Shown here in pieces: positions 11,791-25,246 of a stretch of 64,000 nucleotides of DNA. The DNA is taken from the NCBI GenBank assembly GCA_028023455.1, contig JAQFVV010012978.1, positions 62,001 through 126,000 of the forward strand, read 5' to 3'. Within the stretch, counting starts at the first letter, position 1. Each line of letters starts with the position of its first letter. The stretch is from Epiperipatus broadwayi. Taxonomy: Eukaryota > Onychophora > Udeonychophora > Euonychophora > Peripatidae. The position numbers and the translations under genes were made by a program. A model generated the notes under the pieces. It searched no databases, was not told the DNA's origin, and saw only the letters and a program-made list of their open reading frames with translations.

Positions 11791-14700
11791 GAGCCAAATA
11801 TGAATTTCAGATTTGCAGTCGCTCAACTTTTTTCAATAAAATCCATAGAAAATCATGTTGTCATATTAAAGAAAGAAGCATTGAACCTGAACCTGATTAA
11901 AGTTTTTTTCAATCTCAAAAAATAAGAGTAGTTATCAAAACCACTCAAAAAAAATACTTGCCCATGCAGAAAAAGCTCTTTGTACGCACAATAGTAAGAA
12001 TGGTAAACTCTTTAATTACTGAATAAGTATAATGGTAGTATATATTAAGTTGAGTATGGAGTGAGAAAGCCATTGGCAATATAAAAAAAGCAAGCCAGAC
12101 ATAAAAAAGACATTCCACACCATTTTAAAGAAGGTTTAAAATTAGTAATAGACAAATTTTGCAGGAAACAGAAATTTTAAAACTTGTATAATAATGAGCA
12201 ATACAGTGATAATAATAAAATTTAGCTGTAGATTTGAAATCTCCATAATATCAAAAAATCACTTTAGCATCAATTAATATACCAAACTGAAACCTAGCAA
12301 TCAAGTAATTCAATACCATATCAACCCAATTTCTCTCCTTGGTGAAGCAAACAAAATCAAATAAAGTTTTAGTCTTGTAACAGTCAGAATCATCTATCTC
12401 GCTAACACACTGCAGAATTCAAATCCCAGACACGAAACTGAACATTCTAGGAGGTGTTGCCTTTTAGATTTACTAAGTTCGAATCTAAAGTCCAAATTTT
12501 ACAGTGCCATCTATGTGATAATGCATCTGATGCCATTACTAGTATAACCTTTGACCGGTGCCTGATGGTCAGGGAGAAACAAAAGACTCTATACTAAAAG
12601 AAGCTTGGGTGGCTAATTAACATCTATGGATTTACAAAAGAAATGCAGAAAATATATATATAGACCGAGACGGTGATAGGAATCAATAAAATAAGATATC
12701 AAATTTAGTTTTAAATAATTTCACAAAATTTATTCATATAAATTATATATATAACACCACTGTCTGCTTATATGAGAGGGACGTGTATTAAATAATTGTT
12801 GGCATTATATTCCCACAACTGACAAAAAGACTTTAAAACAAAGTGATATATTCTATTCCTCGGGCTAATAGCATTACGATAATGTGCTTGACAAGATAGG
12901 AACATGTGCGAGGTGCTTTGAGTAATTATACAAGTTTAAGAAAATATTTGAAAATTAAGTGTTCTAAAATATTTATTGATTTAGAGAATAGCACGGACTA
13001 AAGCTTACTAAGCAACAAAGTGGGAATGTGATCAAAGCATTTATTTGAGAATAATAATAATAGAGTTGCATTGGGAGGTCAGTATTGCTGATAATGAATT
13101 TATTAAAGTTGGAGGGTGTGACACATTTAAGTCACGGATGCTTTGTAAAATAAATATAAAATAAAACAATATTGAATATCCGGAATGATTACGGAGGGTG
13201 TTTTGCCACTAACCGGTAGGAAAGTATTTTGATGAACAGCTGAAACTTAGCGACTGGGTGACGATTGCATTTAATTCCCAGGTGTGTCACTTGGGATACA
13301 CTCTGCCTGGAAACCGCAAATGAAGAATCCTTGGAAAATTAAAACAAAGTGGTCTCAACAACCAATTCATTTAGCAGCAATATGAGACTAGTGTATATAA
13401 AATATACTGAATGGGTTTTACTTGGATTAAGAGAAATGCCCAATCAAATTCCCAGAAATTCATTTAAAAGGGTCCGCACATTCTCGACGTCAATGATGAA
13501 CTTTGTAATTAAAGTAGAACACGGTAATTAAAATAGGAAAATGCATGCTTGCGGGTTTGAAAAGTAAGTATAGATTTATATACGCAATCATGCATTAGGG
13601 GACACATTTAATCATTGACCTCGCACATACTCTCATATTAGATTAAAATCAATAACATGTAGATTTTAAACTATGTGATTATATTATATATTAAAGAATA
13701 GAATCACCCTCGAACGAGTGATTTGCAAGATAATAAAATTGGAAAATTATAAATTTAAAATATGCCTTAATAGTGGCATCTTACTTTCAATAAAGGGAAT
13801 AGTTCACTCGGTCAAAGACAATTCTGACACATTATCATAATAAAATAAAAAAAAGCTTTATAAATAGAAAATATTAACCCAAGGATAGAGCAAAACGGTT
13901 GATTATATTTGAACACTTTAAAGAAGTACATAATAAAGTTATGTGAAATTTCAGAAAACAATTTAGAATAGCTATAGCATGTTAGTTAGGAATCACAAGA
14001 GCTCTTGGGTTAATTTAGGGTTACCTCTGGAGAAGCATTTAGGTAGATTGATGGTCGGCAGGTTTTTATATAATTTAACAGTAAAATCTGGAAATGATCA
14101 TATTTTTGGCAGCAACAGCAGTTCCGGGGTTCCTTGTGTGATAGCTTCCGATGGTCTGGAACAGCGGCTGGCTATTCTGAAGGGACATAGCCATCTTAAT
14201 GCCTCTACTCTGTCATGTCAAGGTTAGCAAATTATTAGAATAGAACTCAGAATGATTTCTCTTAGAAACATTAGAAAAACTCTGGAGAACAAAAGAAAAC
14301 CCTTCTTTTATAGTAGACTTTAACAATAGAATTGCCCTGGAGCATTACAAAATATATCGGACTTATCAGCTGTATTTAAATCATCCGAATGTCTAAAGGA
14401 ATTTAACATTAATTAATTTCTTTTGTTAATTTCCCTGTCAACATTCGAATTACAAACTAGATTTAATTAAAATTACTTTTACTAATTAAAGAAAACCGTA
14501 AGTGGACATCTGCTGTTTTTAGATAAACTTATAGAACATTAACTAATTAAACTATTGCCCCTGATTTATTTAAACAGAAATATTTGGAATAATTTTTATT
14601 AAATTAAAGAAAATGATTTTACTTTTTAAATTGCAATATTTGAATCTATTTAGTAAACGAATATTTACTAAATGAATTTTATTTTAAATCAAAATATATT

Positions 14701-15225
14701 ATGACAGTAATATATTTGTAAATAGATTCAAACAAAATGACTTTAACAATTTATAATTTTGATATGTTTTAAAATGCATAACATAGTGCGTGCGCAATTA
14801 CAACTTATATAACCTATTTTTAAATAAATGTAAATTATATGAACAAATACATAATTCATAATATTTTATTTTATTTGGGAATAAGTTATATGTATAATAT
14901 GAGCATTGTGCTCGTGGTTTAAAATTAGGCGGGATTTTCGGTATATAAGTGTATTGCAGACACACTACGATAGATTGGGGTTCAAACTAAGGTATGAGGG
15001 TAGGAAGTAGGTGAGAAAAGGTGAAACGAAGATCTGCAAAGCAGACCTTACTGTTTCAGTCATAAAAACGTATATATTTTAGCTAGTTATAATTACCATC
15101 TTAATAACTGATTAGTAAAAATTAATAATATATTTCAGCAAAGAGATTTGTATCAATGTTGTGAATGCATAAAATTTGAAATCTATTAATTAATCTGTAG
15201 TAATTTGCTATTTATATATACTAAA
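11791..15225. other. unexplained stretch, partly higher in GC
   Basis: No gene could be assigned. The interval 13.1-14.3 kb is visibly less AT-rich than its surroundings and contains an 82-codon frame (13979-14227) with no family resemblance. Near 14.95 kb there is a TATATAAG followed by a purine-rich segment that could be a promoter. This part may be an old retroelement or a host regulatory or exonic segment. Neither could be shown. Confidence 0.35.
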
Positions 15226-15350
15226 CAAATGGTGAAGATATGTATAAGAGATGTGATCTGGGCCAATTGATTTACATTTTGGAGATTATTTTTCTTTTTC
15301 ATATGTCTTTGATCACATGTTTCAGTAATATATGATGGAATAGTAACAAT
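15226..15350 (+). repeat. old relic of ribozyme family A
   Basis: The order GATCTGGGCCAATTGAT, TTTTGGAGATTATTTTTC, CATATGTCTTTGATCACATG and TTTCAGTAATATATGA follows the right arm of family A copies. The region between the two stem I strands is deleted, so CUGAUGA, stem II and GAAA are missing. It is a dead relic and shows the family has been present for a long time. Confidence 0.55.
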
Positions 15351-15517
15351 TAATAACATTTATAAGTAAATAAAAATATTTAGACTTCTGCATTGTCTTT
15401 ATTTAAACATTATAATTTATATTAAAAAATAGTGCATTACTATTAGTAATTTACTTAAAAATAAACTTGCATAGTATGTAATTTGGTTTATCAGTCATAT
15501 TTTATATACACTTCCTA

Positions 15518-15597
15518 ATGCGTGTTCCACAAGGCTGTAAGGTTGGAATCTAAATCATTGGGTTTGGGGGATCGATTCTAGTACAATCTTTTTTTTA
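15518..15597 (+). repeat. possible degenerate tRNA-derived SINE or tRNA pseudogene
   Basis: A tRNA-like segment holds GGAATCTAAATCATTGGG, then a box B-like GGGATCGATTCTAG, then a T-run. It recalls a Ser/Leu-type tRNA with a variable arm, but no complete cloverleaf could be drawn. It differs from the four SINEs listed elsewhere. Confidence 0.3.
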
Positions 15598-18500
15598 ATA
15601 CAAATATTATCTTTCCTTTCTTTTTAATTCTAATATGTTTTTTTAATCCTGATATTTGTTTTTACATGTTTTACTTATTTGCTTTTCATTGGATTTGTAC
15701 TATGATGGAATATGTTATATAGCTAAAGCTTATAATTGATTCATATTACCCAAATACACAATGGTCCAAACCCAATGAAAATAGATTTAGTAAAAAACAA
15801 TTTTTTAAAAAGACATTATTGTGCACATTTTATTAAAATATTATTGTTTAATGCTTTTCTGTTGATTGCAACAACCACACAGCAACATTTGTAATCACTC
15901 TATTGGAAAAGTGCCTTTAAAATTCTTTATTTATTTCTGTGTTTTTTAGATGTTATAATCTATCATTAAACAAAAAACAGTACAAGACATAGTATATGTT
16001 TTCCCTTAAGTAAATGTAATGTAAATCCTTACAAATATACCTACATACATGACTACATAGTGTGACTACGTTTATACGTTAAAATAACAATATATAAAAA
16101 ATTAAATCATGAAAAGTGTAATTATTCTATTATTTAAAGAATATTTGAGAAGCTAACTTTGTTAATAGAAAACATAAGTTATGTATAAGAGGTTCTAATT
16201 GAAACATACATTTTAAAAAATCAAGAGTTATTTTTAACTAATTAATATATTGGTTAGAATCATCCTACTTAAACTTAATCATTATTTATCCCATTGTGAC
16301 CACAAAGTCAGGAGAGTTAATATAGAACTAAAAAAGTAAAAGAACAAATAATTATATTTTTTTAATATTCTACAATATTTTTGTTCAATAAAATTATATA
16401 TAATTTATTTTGTTTTAAGTAAATATTTTTTTTTTTCGAAACATGGGGGAGGAGGCCTTTTCATATGATTAAAAACATTTAGATATTTTTAAAAAATCCA
16501 ATACTTATAATGTATAAATAATTACTATTTATTATAAATATGATTTTGAACCCACTAAATAAAATAAACATAATGCAAAAAATTAATTTTATTTTCTCCA
16601 ATGTTTTTCTGTGAATCTGTTAGTAACATCGTCCTAATTTATTTATTTATTTTTGCTAATTCTGATTCAACACATAAAAATGCTAATGAAGAAAATCATT
16701 CTTGATCTATTCTTATTTCACATCAACATGACCAGAACATTGCTAACCATTTATGGATACAACATAACTGAAAAATCTGTGTTATCGCATAATCAGTCCT
16801 TTTACAATTATATTACTTTTTGTATGATATTCACTGAAGAACCTACAAATAGCATGTGATAAAATGTTTTATTTTTTGATTTTCACAAAAAAATGTAGAT
16901 CGTGCAGGTCCAGGGTCTTGATAAATATGAAGTCTCATGGCATTTCACTACCATAAGGCTGGCTTTGTTTATAGAACTAGAGGTACTAAAATTTAGCTTT
17001 CACATAAGTGCCTCTTATCCATGATATGGCTCTGATTAAGGTTGTGTGTATGTTCATGGTAAAAATTTTATAACACAAAATAAAATATTTCTAACAGTGC
17101 ATTAAATTAAACACTTGTGCTAATGTCCATTATTTATGTAATTTTATAGATTATTTGCATATTACTGCTTACAGAAATTCGCAGAAAAAGAATTGCATCT
17201 TCTGAGAACAGAAATCCTTTAAAGATTTGTTATGTATATACTAGTGGCACATCGTGCATGGTTGATGGAATTAAAAATCTTAGTCGAGTATATTTAATTA
17301 AAATGGATTTATTTACAAATCAAATAAGTATCAAAAAGATGTAAATTCAAAATAATTGTTACAATCATTTTTTTAACAATCACAGTGAGTATAATGGGAT
17401 AAGAGGTTCTTTAATTCTCACTCCAATACTATTCGCATTTGGTCTATTTACACACTGATTTGTCCTTTCAAATAAATCTGTCTTCAATGCCTCAGAAGAA
17501 ATTGTCTAATGTATTAACTATTTCTATAGAAAGTGAAATAATTGAAAAATTAGGTTTAAATAGTAAAATTAAAATGTTTTCTAGTTTAAAGAATTGACAA
17601 ATCTCAATCTTGTAATAAAAATATTGAAACATCTTGCAATCGTACTATTAAAAATGTTACGTAATTATTCGTTATTTTTGTGATTAAAGCATATATATAT
17701 AGTTAAAGATTGCTATGTGTATGTAATTATATCTACATCTCTTCTTGTTTGCTATTTATAAACAATGACTATTATATATAATTCTTCCGGATTTAATGAC
17801 TTATGTCCTTGAAAAGGCACGGAAAAGGGGTTTGCATGAAAACTTTTTAAATAGCAGTACTGGCCCTAATTTAAAATGTTTAAATTTTTGAAATTTAAAG
17901 TTTGCTATCCATTGTTTTTTTTTTTTGTGTGTGTTTTTTTTATGGAATAGCGGTGAAGATATTCATAAAATAATCCAAGAAGATTATTCATTAAAAAAAA
18001 TGAACAGGTAGTACTCCACAAGACTGCGTTTGCTAAAGGACTTTTGCTACCGAAGCATTTGATCGTGCAAAAATACGTATGATATAAAAGAATGCCTTGC
18101 GTGTGTGTGTGTCATATAAAAATATCAATTGTTGTAAAGTTGATTCTTTGTTTCTGACGGTATTTTAATGAGTATAGAGAAAACAGCTCTTTTTAAAAAA
18201 AACTGATGTGCCAAAAGAACGTTTGAAGCAAAAAAATAAATAAATATCAATTCTTTTTATAAGAATATTCAAATTTCTTTGTTAAACTTCATCCTGCTGT
18301 CACGATCTTTTAGAAACATCATTTCAATAATAGCAAAGAACTTTCACAATAGCTGACAGTGTTTGCGATTTAAATAAAAATTGAAATAACCTTTAGATAT
18401 AAATAATAAAAAAACATTTAAAACTTTACATTATAAAATAAAAAATACTGTAGTATATATTGAAAGTAGCTGCAGAAGAAAATTTGCTGTTAACAGAACA

Positions 18501-18954
18501 GAAACTCTTTGATTCCTCTTTGAGGCTTTAAAGAGGCCGAACAGGGCAAATTCCTAGTATTCCTCTATATGCTTGTCATTGTAGCAAATATTACTATATA
18601 ATTAATCATATAGTACTAATGAGTGCTTACCAAGGTGCATCAACCAGCATGGTGAGTTTATTGGCTCTCTACTTCTCAATATAGAATTAAGGAACACCAG
18701 GGTCTTTTTTCTCAGTTTCCTAAAAATTATTAATTAAAATATCAGTTGTTATTCTTAAAGGTGGGATGAATGTGTGAGTGAATGAAGTTTTTTAATAGAT
18801 ATTTACAATTACGACAGATAGAATTATATTATGGTCTTATTCCAGCTGGCTGTAAAATCACCAGCCAATGACAGTATTTGGTGGCGAAAGGCAGAAAGGG
18901 CTAAAATCCTGATTGTGGACCCAGTTGCCATTTAATGATGATATTTTATTTACT
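15598..18954. other. AT-rich non-coding stretch
   Basis: Nothing is supported here. The frame at 16653-16859 has no recognisable motif. Long T and A runs occur near 16430, 17910 and 17990. Confidence 0.5.
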
Positions 18955-21606
18955 ATTTTCAACTGCAGATTAGCTTTCATGTAAAATAAGAGTATATAAA
19001 GTAAAGAATTGTCTAATATTAAATGCGACATGATCTGTGAAGTTGGAAGAAGTGAAGAGACAACGGATACATACTTTACTACAAAAGTCTAGATGTTTGA
19101 GGAAGAACAAGTGAAGTATTGGTCATTATAAATAAAAAGTGCAAAAAACAGTATTGTGGAGATTTATGATAAATGAAACAGAGTGACCAGATTAATTACT
19201 CAAATTATTTATATCTAATACAGATAATTCTAGTTTATGCTTTAACAAGTTTTCATTATGATGAAGAAGTGGACACTTTTTATTTACATGGATGAACGAA
19301 ATATTTTTTATTAAACAAAACAATATTTTAAAATTGTCCGGGAAGACTTTAATTCTAAAATTTGCAAGCAATGAAAAATGGTAAACTTGGTTTTGGTTAT
19401 AGAAATAAAAGAGAATACAGATTTATGGAGATTGCAGAAAAACAAAAGCAGCATATTGTAAATTCTTTCTTCAAAAAAATGTTAAACAGAAATAGACATG
19501 AAAGCATCCAAATAAAGGTATAGCAGAACTGAATTCTTACCAAAAGAAAATATTTATTTCAATATTAAAATGTTCATTAATAAATTCAATGAAGGAGTGG
19601 TGTTTAATGAGTAAGATGTAAGATAGATTTTAATTCAAAACTAGAGATATGAAAATTATTAAGAAAAAATAGTATTAACAATTGATTCCCTTAATCTTTG
19701 AAACATTCCAATGAATTTAAATTATAACTGAAAAATTATTTAAAATATTAACAGAGTTTGAATAAAATCAATAATAAAAGAACTACAAGAAATATAACTT
19801 GTACAAGCAATTTGCCAGTAAAGTTTTTACTGAAGCAAGACGATTTATAAAAAAAAAGAAGGAATATAAAAAAAAATTTAAATGATATATGAAGAAAAAT
19901 TGAGCATCTAAAGTTTTGAAAAAAGAGTTATTAATAATATAAGAATTATAATATCAATAATTATAAGCTTATAACGCTCATTAAAGAAGTTATATATATT
20001 GGCAAAAAAATCTATAGAACAGAATGAAATTCACTTGTTTAAAATAATTTCTGTGATAAAAAGAAAAGGTGAAAGTATTACTAAAAAGAGAGATGACATT
20101 ATGAAATTTGTGGAAGAGTTTTATGGAGAATTACATGAGTAACAAAGAATAAGAAGATAAACTATTTCTTATCTTTTCCTCTCTTTTAAACATTTTGAAT
20201 GTAGAAGTGAGTTATGAAATCAATTATATGAAGAGAAAGGCTCTAGAAAATAATGAAATTATAATTTATATCTTAAAAAAAGAAATTGAAATAGAAAAAT
20301 TGTTGGCAGATGATTAAATGATAAGAATGTACTAGATGATTTATAAATAAAAAAGGTGATAAAGAAAATGTTAGAAAAAATTGTAGACATATCATTCTAT
20401 CATTTCTCTATAAAGTCTTACCAAGATAATTATAGATCATCTGTAGCAAACTTTGGATTCTAACCAACCAAAAGAACAAGTTGGATTTAAAAGTGATTTT
20501 AGCACAGCAAGTAGTATCTGAATATTGTGTTTACATTCGTAAATTATGAAAAGGCATTTGATTCTAAAATATTTCTAGAGTAATTAAAACATTGAACCAT
20601 TAAGATTTAGACCTGGATGTTCATATTTTTCAAAATAGTTATCAAAATGCAACGGGGAGTGATACTAAGAAGATTAATATAAAGAAGAGTTTATGGCAGG
20701 ATGATTCCATATCTCTAAAAACATTTTACAGAAGTTTTACAAGAAATATTTTATGAATTAAAATCAAAAATTAAAAGAATTAACGTAATAAAATCAAAAG
20801 CTAAGAGAATTAACGTAAATGGGGATTATTTAAATCACTTAGATTTTACAGATGATGAAATTGTTTTTGCAAATAATGTTTCAGAGCATCAGGAAATGTT
20901 ACAAGAATTTAAAATAAGAAAGTAACGGACTAAAGATAACTGCTAAAAGACTAAAATAATGTTTAATGGATTTTCTCAGAAGAAAAACTTAAAATTGTTA
21001 AACATGAATTCAAAGAAGTTAACAATTACCGATACACTGACCGATTATTAATACAAATAAAAACATATTATATAAAATTAATCATAGAATTATACTTGGA
21101 TGAAATAATTTAATATTAAAAGGAAATATGTCTGTGTGGTTAGAGAAGAATGTTTTTGATACATATGTTTCACCAATTCTTATTTATTGATCTGAGACTT
21201 GGATACTTAACAAAAGAGTAATTCAAAGACTTCATTCAGACCACTCTATAAAATATGAAAAATGTATATTAGGAATAACAAGAAGAAAGTGGAAATAGAA
21301 TAGATGAGTGATCCAATAAACAGATATCACTGACATTATTGAAACAATTAAAAACCTAAAATGAATCTGGGCTAGAATTTTGCTAGAAAAGATAAAATAG
21401 ATTAATAGTTGAAATCTTAAAGTCAATCCCAAGAGATTGCAAAAGACCTAGAAAAAAACCACATATGAGATGGATAGTGAAATAAAAAAGTTTGCTAATT
21501 TGTTGAGAGAACAAAAGCTAAGAATCAGAAAAATTAATAAATTTGGAGAGACCTTTATCCTGCAGAGATTGATAATGATTAAAACTGATGGTGATGATGA
21601 TATTGA
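18955..21606 (+). pseudogene. decayed RTE-type LINE (endonuclease and reverse transcriptase)
   Basis: The segment follows the coding order of the better RTE copy at 61.6-64.0 kb, with many stops and frame changes. Endonuclease traces come first: VYALTS then YDEEVDTFY near 19.23 kb, and LGFGYRNKREYRFMEIAEK near 19.39 kb. Reverse transcriptase traces follow: NYEKAFDS near 20.55 kb and HLDFTDDEIVFANNVSE near 20.84 kb, where the catalytic A-D-D has become T-D-D. The C-terminal phrase GETFILQ is at about 21.55 kb. The copy ends in GATGGTGATGATGATAT, the trinucleotide-type tail typical of RTE elements. It is an old, dead insertion. A short open frame at 21470-21703 is its last preserved piece. Confidence 0.85.
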
Positions 21607-23518
21607 AACTGAGTGTTTTGTTTATAAGTTATTTTTAAATTTTGTGAATTTAAAATCACTTATTTTTAAATGGTTTGAAATATTTGATTTAATTAAGTAC
21701 TAGTTATAATTATTGTTTGTTTTTTTAAATACAATTTTTTAAACGATCTCATGCTTTAATTTGAAATTATATATATATATTATGGAAATCGGGTGTTCGA
21801 ATCTATTACTCATTTATGAAGAATAAGTTTTATCCAAATTACATAGATAATTTTTAAGTTATAAGATAGTTTACATTTTTAAAAATGTAACTTAATGAAT
21901 GCTCTATAAAACTATTAATCTGATTAATTATATATTTATATATGTAAAACGTCAAACTGGTCTTTCTGATATCTAATATATTATAAAAAAAACTCTTTTC
22001 TCTCTCTACAAGTAAACAATAAAGAAGAATACAATATTGACAATGCTGAGCAGTAAGATATATTATGTTCCTTCTTTGTTTCCCTCTAGATAATAATAGC
22101 TAGATACTCGGTAATTAATAATTGAATAATTAATTGGTCTGTCTAAGAGTGAAGGACTTGAAAACAAAATTTCTAGATAATAGAAGTTATAAATGAATGT
22201 TCTAGCCATCATGCTGAGATTTATATGTATTTAAGTGATTATCAAAAACCAACTTCTCATTCAAATTAAGATGTATTCGACAATGCATTTTATTGTTTTT
22301 AGAAAGCAGTCAATAATGAGAATTTTCTATTTCTTGATATATGCTTAACACATTTTAATTTTCATTCATTTTTTTGAATAATTTTATTTAATATTCAACT
22401 GTTACTATTATTTCTTTTCTGAGCTAACGTAATATTCGGTTGTTAATAAATATACTCACAGAAAAGGTATTTTTAATATTCGCTTTATTACTGCCTAGCA
22501 TGTTTTGATACATTTACTAGATCATATTCATAGCATACTATGGTGTGATTAAATGGTTCTTTATATTATATTGCTCTAAATTATTTTTATTCAGTACAAT
22601 ATTACCCTATGTTGTGGTGGAATAAAAGACTCCAGAGTAAACAGTTGATTCTCTGGAGTTCGACTTGAGTAATAAAGCTATTTTGGATTTTTTTTAGAAT
22701 AATGTTTTTAGACAATGCAAATCTCTTAAGTCTATCTTCAAAAAGGCTAAATTTAATTTACAAAGAGCTGATTATCAATGATTGTTAAAAAACTTGCAAC
22801 ATCTAGTATAAATCAAATTAATATCACCACTACATTATCTTAAGACCAAATTTTTGCAATCTACATTTTAAATTTTAAAATTAATAGAAAACAGAGGATA
22901 TTTTTTATGATTATTCAAAATCATTGTACATAAGAGAAAGATAAACTGTTTTACAGACGATCTATTTGCATCAATACCCGATTAGAGGTTGTACTTCAAA
23001 AAATGAAATGTTTTTTTTTTTAAAAAAAAAAAAAAATTATGATAATTATAAAAAATATAATCAATAATTTTTTTTTGAATCAATAACTTTTATAACATTC
23101 ATTTAAGAATTCCGTTATCATTTTCCCACATCCAAATTAAATTTTGTTGTATTGATTCTTATTATCCAGTTTAAATGTTTCTCAGGAATTCATATTCTTA
23201 TATAATTTTTATTTGTATTCATAACGGAAAATATCTGCACACAAATATATGTAGATATAAAAATGATTAAAAAATTAGAAACAAAATTATAAATACTGGT
23301 AAATTATTTATTTAATTATATGGTAAATATTAAGGATCTAATATCATAATATAAACTCCATATAAGAAAAATATTGAAAGAAGAGTTTAACAAATATGTA
23401 AAGGAAAAGAAAATAAAAACACATAAAATATTAGTATAGTGCAAGCATTTTTTTTTTAAATCAAATAACTAGTCTTAGATAAATTCAAAAAATATTCTTG
23501 CTTATACATATTAAGATT
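21607..23518. other. AT-rich non-coding stretch with one small stem-loop
   Basis: No gene was recognised. A perfect 9-bp stem-loop (22629-22659) is listed separately. An A/T homopolymer block lies at about 23010-23036. Confidence 0.5.
22629..22659. repeat. 9-bp perfect stem-loop
   Basis: ACTCCAGAG is followed after 13 bases by its exact reverse complement CTCTGGAGT. An AATAAA lies just before it and AATAAAGC shortly after. This resembles the R region of an LTR, but no LTR could be delimited. Confidence 0.35.
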
Positions 23519-23639
23519 TGAAATACCAGGCACTTTTAAACCTAGAGCCTGATTGTAAATATAGAGGATTTGAACTCAGACTATCAAGCTGCTTCACTAT
23601 CCACACTATCTCATACTTCTGGTACACATGACCACACCA

Positions 23640-23692
23640 CTATATGTATTTTGTGCTAAAACAGCACTCATCAATTGATCCAGATTACCATC

Positions 23693-23693
<1 letters not shown>
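23640..23693 (-). ncRNA. hammerhead ribozyme relic, family A
   Basis: On the minus strand stem I is followed by UUGAUGA, then an excellent stem II GUGCU/AGCAC closed by GUUUU, then AAAA in place of GAAA. Two core positions are changed, so it should be inactive. The stem II pair change relative to copy 1 (G-C for U-U at the base) keeps pairing. Confidence 0.55.

Positions 23694-23747
<54 letters not shown>
23694..23747. repeat. (TA)n microsatellite
   Basis: An uninterrupted TA dinucleotide run of about 54 bases inside the left arm of family A copy 2. Confidence 0.95.
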
Positions 23748-23749
<2 letters not shown>

Positions 23750-24200
23750 CAAAGCTCAATATATATATAAAATCAATGCTCAATATATATTAAGATAGCA
23801 AATCCTCACACTTTAATGGACAGGCTTCAATCTATTCCAACCCCCAACTCTTCAGCCATCCATATTATTGAAAATCTGATGGTAGAATTCCCAAATCCCA
23901 TGCTGATGCCAATATTGTTGTCATGCTCATGTTGACCTCAAGTCATTCTGACCTCTCTTGTATAGGATAGTATCCATTTAAATACATAGAAGAGGGATGG
24001 GCAGAATGCAGGCTTAACATATAAGATTTGAAATACCAGGCACTCTTAACCTGGAGCCTAATTGTAAATATAAGGGATTTGAATAGTATGGATAGCTGAA
24101 GAGTTGGAGTAGATTGAAGCCTGTCCATTAAATTGTGAGAATTTGCTGTGTTAATATATACTGAGCACTGATTATATATATATATATATATATGGGAGAC

Positions 24201-24266
24201 GGTAATCTGGACCAACTGATGAGTTCTGGTTTAGCGTGAAATACTATATATGTATTGGTTATTATT
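24201..24266 (+). ncRNA. type I hammerhead ribozyme, family A
   Basis: CUGAUGA lies at 24216-24222 and GAAA at 24238-24241. Stem I pairs ACCAA with UUGGU and extends with GGUAAUC. Stem II has a mismatch (UUCU against AGCG). Stem III is a longer AU-rich hairpin, UACUAUAUAUGUA. The boxes are intact but stem II is weakened. Confidence 0.65.
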
Positions 24267-24365
24267 TATCTTTTCTGCATGTGTGTGGGCATGTGTATCA
24301 GTAGTATGAGATAGTGTGGATAGTGAAGTTTCTTGAAAGTCTGAGTTTAAATCCCCTATATTTAA

Positions 24366-24805
24366 ACATATTAAATAATTTGGGACCATTATACATAAGC
24401 TACTCTTTCCGACTAGAAGTTTTGAGAAAATTTGGTATTATTTGATATTTAGTAGATAATCCTATATTTACAGCAGAAAATCTAGATTGTGCAAGAAATT
24501 TCTTTGTAGTATATATCAAGAATTTCTCTATATCGATATAAAATAATTAAATCTAGATACTATGAATCTCTTAAATATCTCTAATAGTTTTTTAAAATAG
24601 AAATATTATAATATAACTAACGGTGCTAAAAAATTTAGATAAATAGAAGATCATATAATTTAATTTATGTAAACACAAGCAAAGAAAGCCAATATTGTTG
24701 ACTAGAATAATCTAGAATGAATAAATATATTTAGATAATAATAATTCTATAAATATGACAAATCCTAATCAAGAGAATAGGAACAAATTTATAAAAAAAA
24801 TGTTT
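24366..24805. other. AT-rich non-coding stretch
   Basis: No feature was recognised on either strand. Confidence 0.5.
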
Positions 24806-25095
24806 AGCTTTTGTTTTATTCAAATTAACTGGCAAATAATTAAAAGTTCGCCATTTAGTAATTAAAAGCAAATCATCATTAATAATTTTTTCAATAAAAG
24901 TGTGTGAAACTGTAGCACCAAGTCAAACAATAACATCCTCATAACCATATCATTTACATAAAATAAAAACAAGATAGGAAATAGTACTGAACATTGTGGT
25001 ATACCATGATTAACTACTGTTAAAAGAAAGTAATAACATCAAAACTACTTGTTGCCTACTTCCTATTTTTTAAATAACTTGCAAGCTAAGAAACA
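24806..25095 (-). pseudogene. reverse transcriptase relic of a CR1/Jockey-like LINE
   Basis: Read on the minus strand, the order of motifs is that of a non-LTR reverse transcriptase. First comes LASYLKNRKQVV (family: W..SYL.NRKQ.V). Then HGIPQCSVLFPILFLFYVND (family: GVPQGSVLGPLLFLIYIND). Finally, after a decayed catalytic segment, comes KWRTFNYLPVNLNKTK (family: W...N.L.LN..KT). The D-D active site is not recoverable and stops are frequent. Only about 100 codons of the palm region remain, with no neighbouring domain seen. It is a different lineage from the RTE copies elsewhere in the window. Confidence 0.65.
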
Positions 25096-25198
25096 AAAAG
25101 ATATATATATATATATGTTAAAACGAAGATTTGTACGGGTTAAATATATAAAATACATATTTTGCGGGTTCATCCGTGTTAAAAACTTTTAATATTAA

Positions 25199-25246
25199 TA
25201 TACTGACGTTTCGACTTGGTCACACAAGTCATCCACAGAGTTATAA
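25199..25246 (-). ncRNA. Penelope-type terminal hammerhead relic
   Basis: On the minus strand it reads GAUGA, a stem II CUUG/CAAG around UGUGAC, then UCGAAACGUC. GAAA and the cleavage triplet GUC are preserved, but the first two bases of CUGAUGA read UG. The CGAAACGTC phrase is typical of the non-coding ends of Penelope-like elements. An AT-rich flank with CGGGTT phrases surrounds it (about 25110-25290). No protein-coding part is attached. Confidence 0.5.

Larger units (their letters stand above)
23519..24365. mobile_element. ribozyme fold-back element, family A copy 2
   Basis: The left arm begins near GAAATACCAGGCAC and the same phrase returns at about 24028, so a second unit is partly nested. 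The arms carry TTTGAACTCAGAC and its complement AGTCTGAGTTTAAATC at their ends. The centre includes AATCTGATGG and TGACCTCAAGTCA, shared with copy 3 at 34.7 kb. A (TA)n run (23694-23747) separates the left ribozyme from GAGCAC-type sequence. One degenerate and one fairly intact hammerhead motif are present. Confidence 0.7.

Noticed and set aside
13979-14227. 82-codon frame in the GC-richer interval
   Set aside because: No motif, no supporting splice or promoter signal; possible but not supportable.
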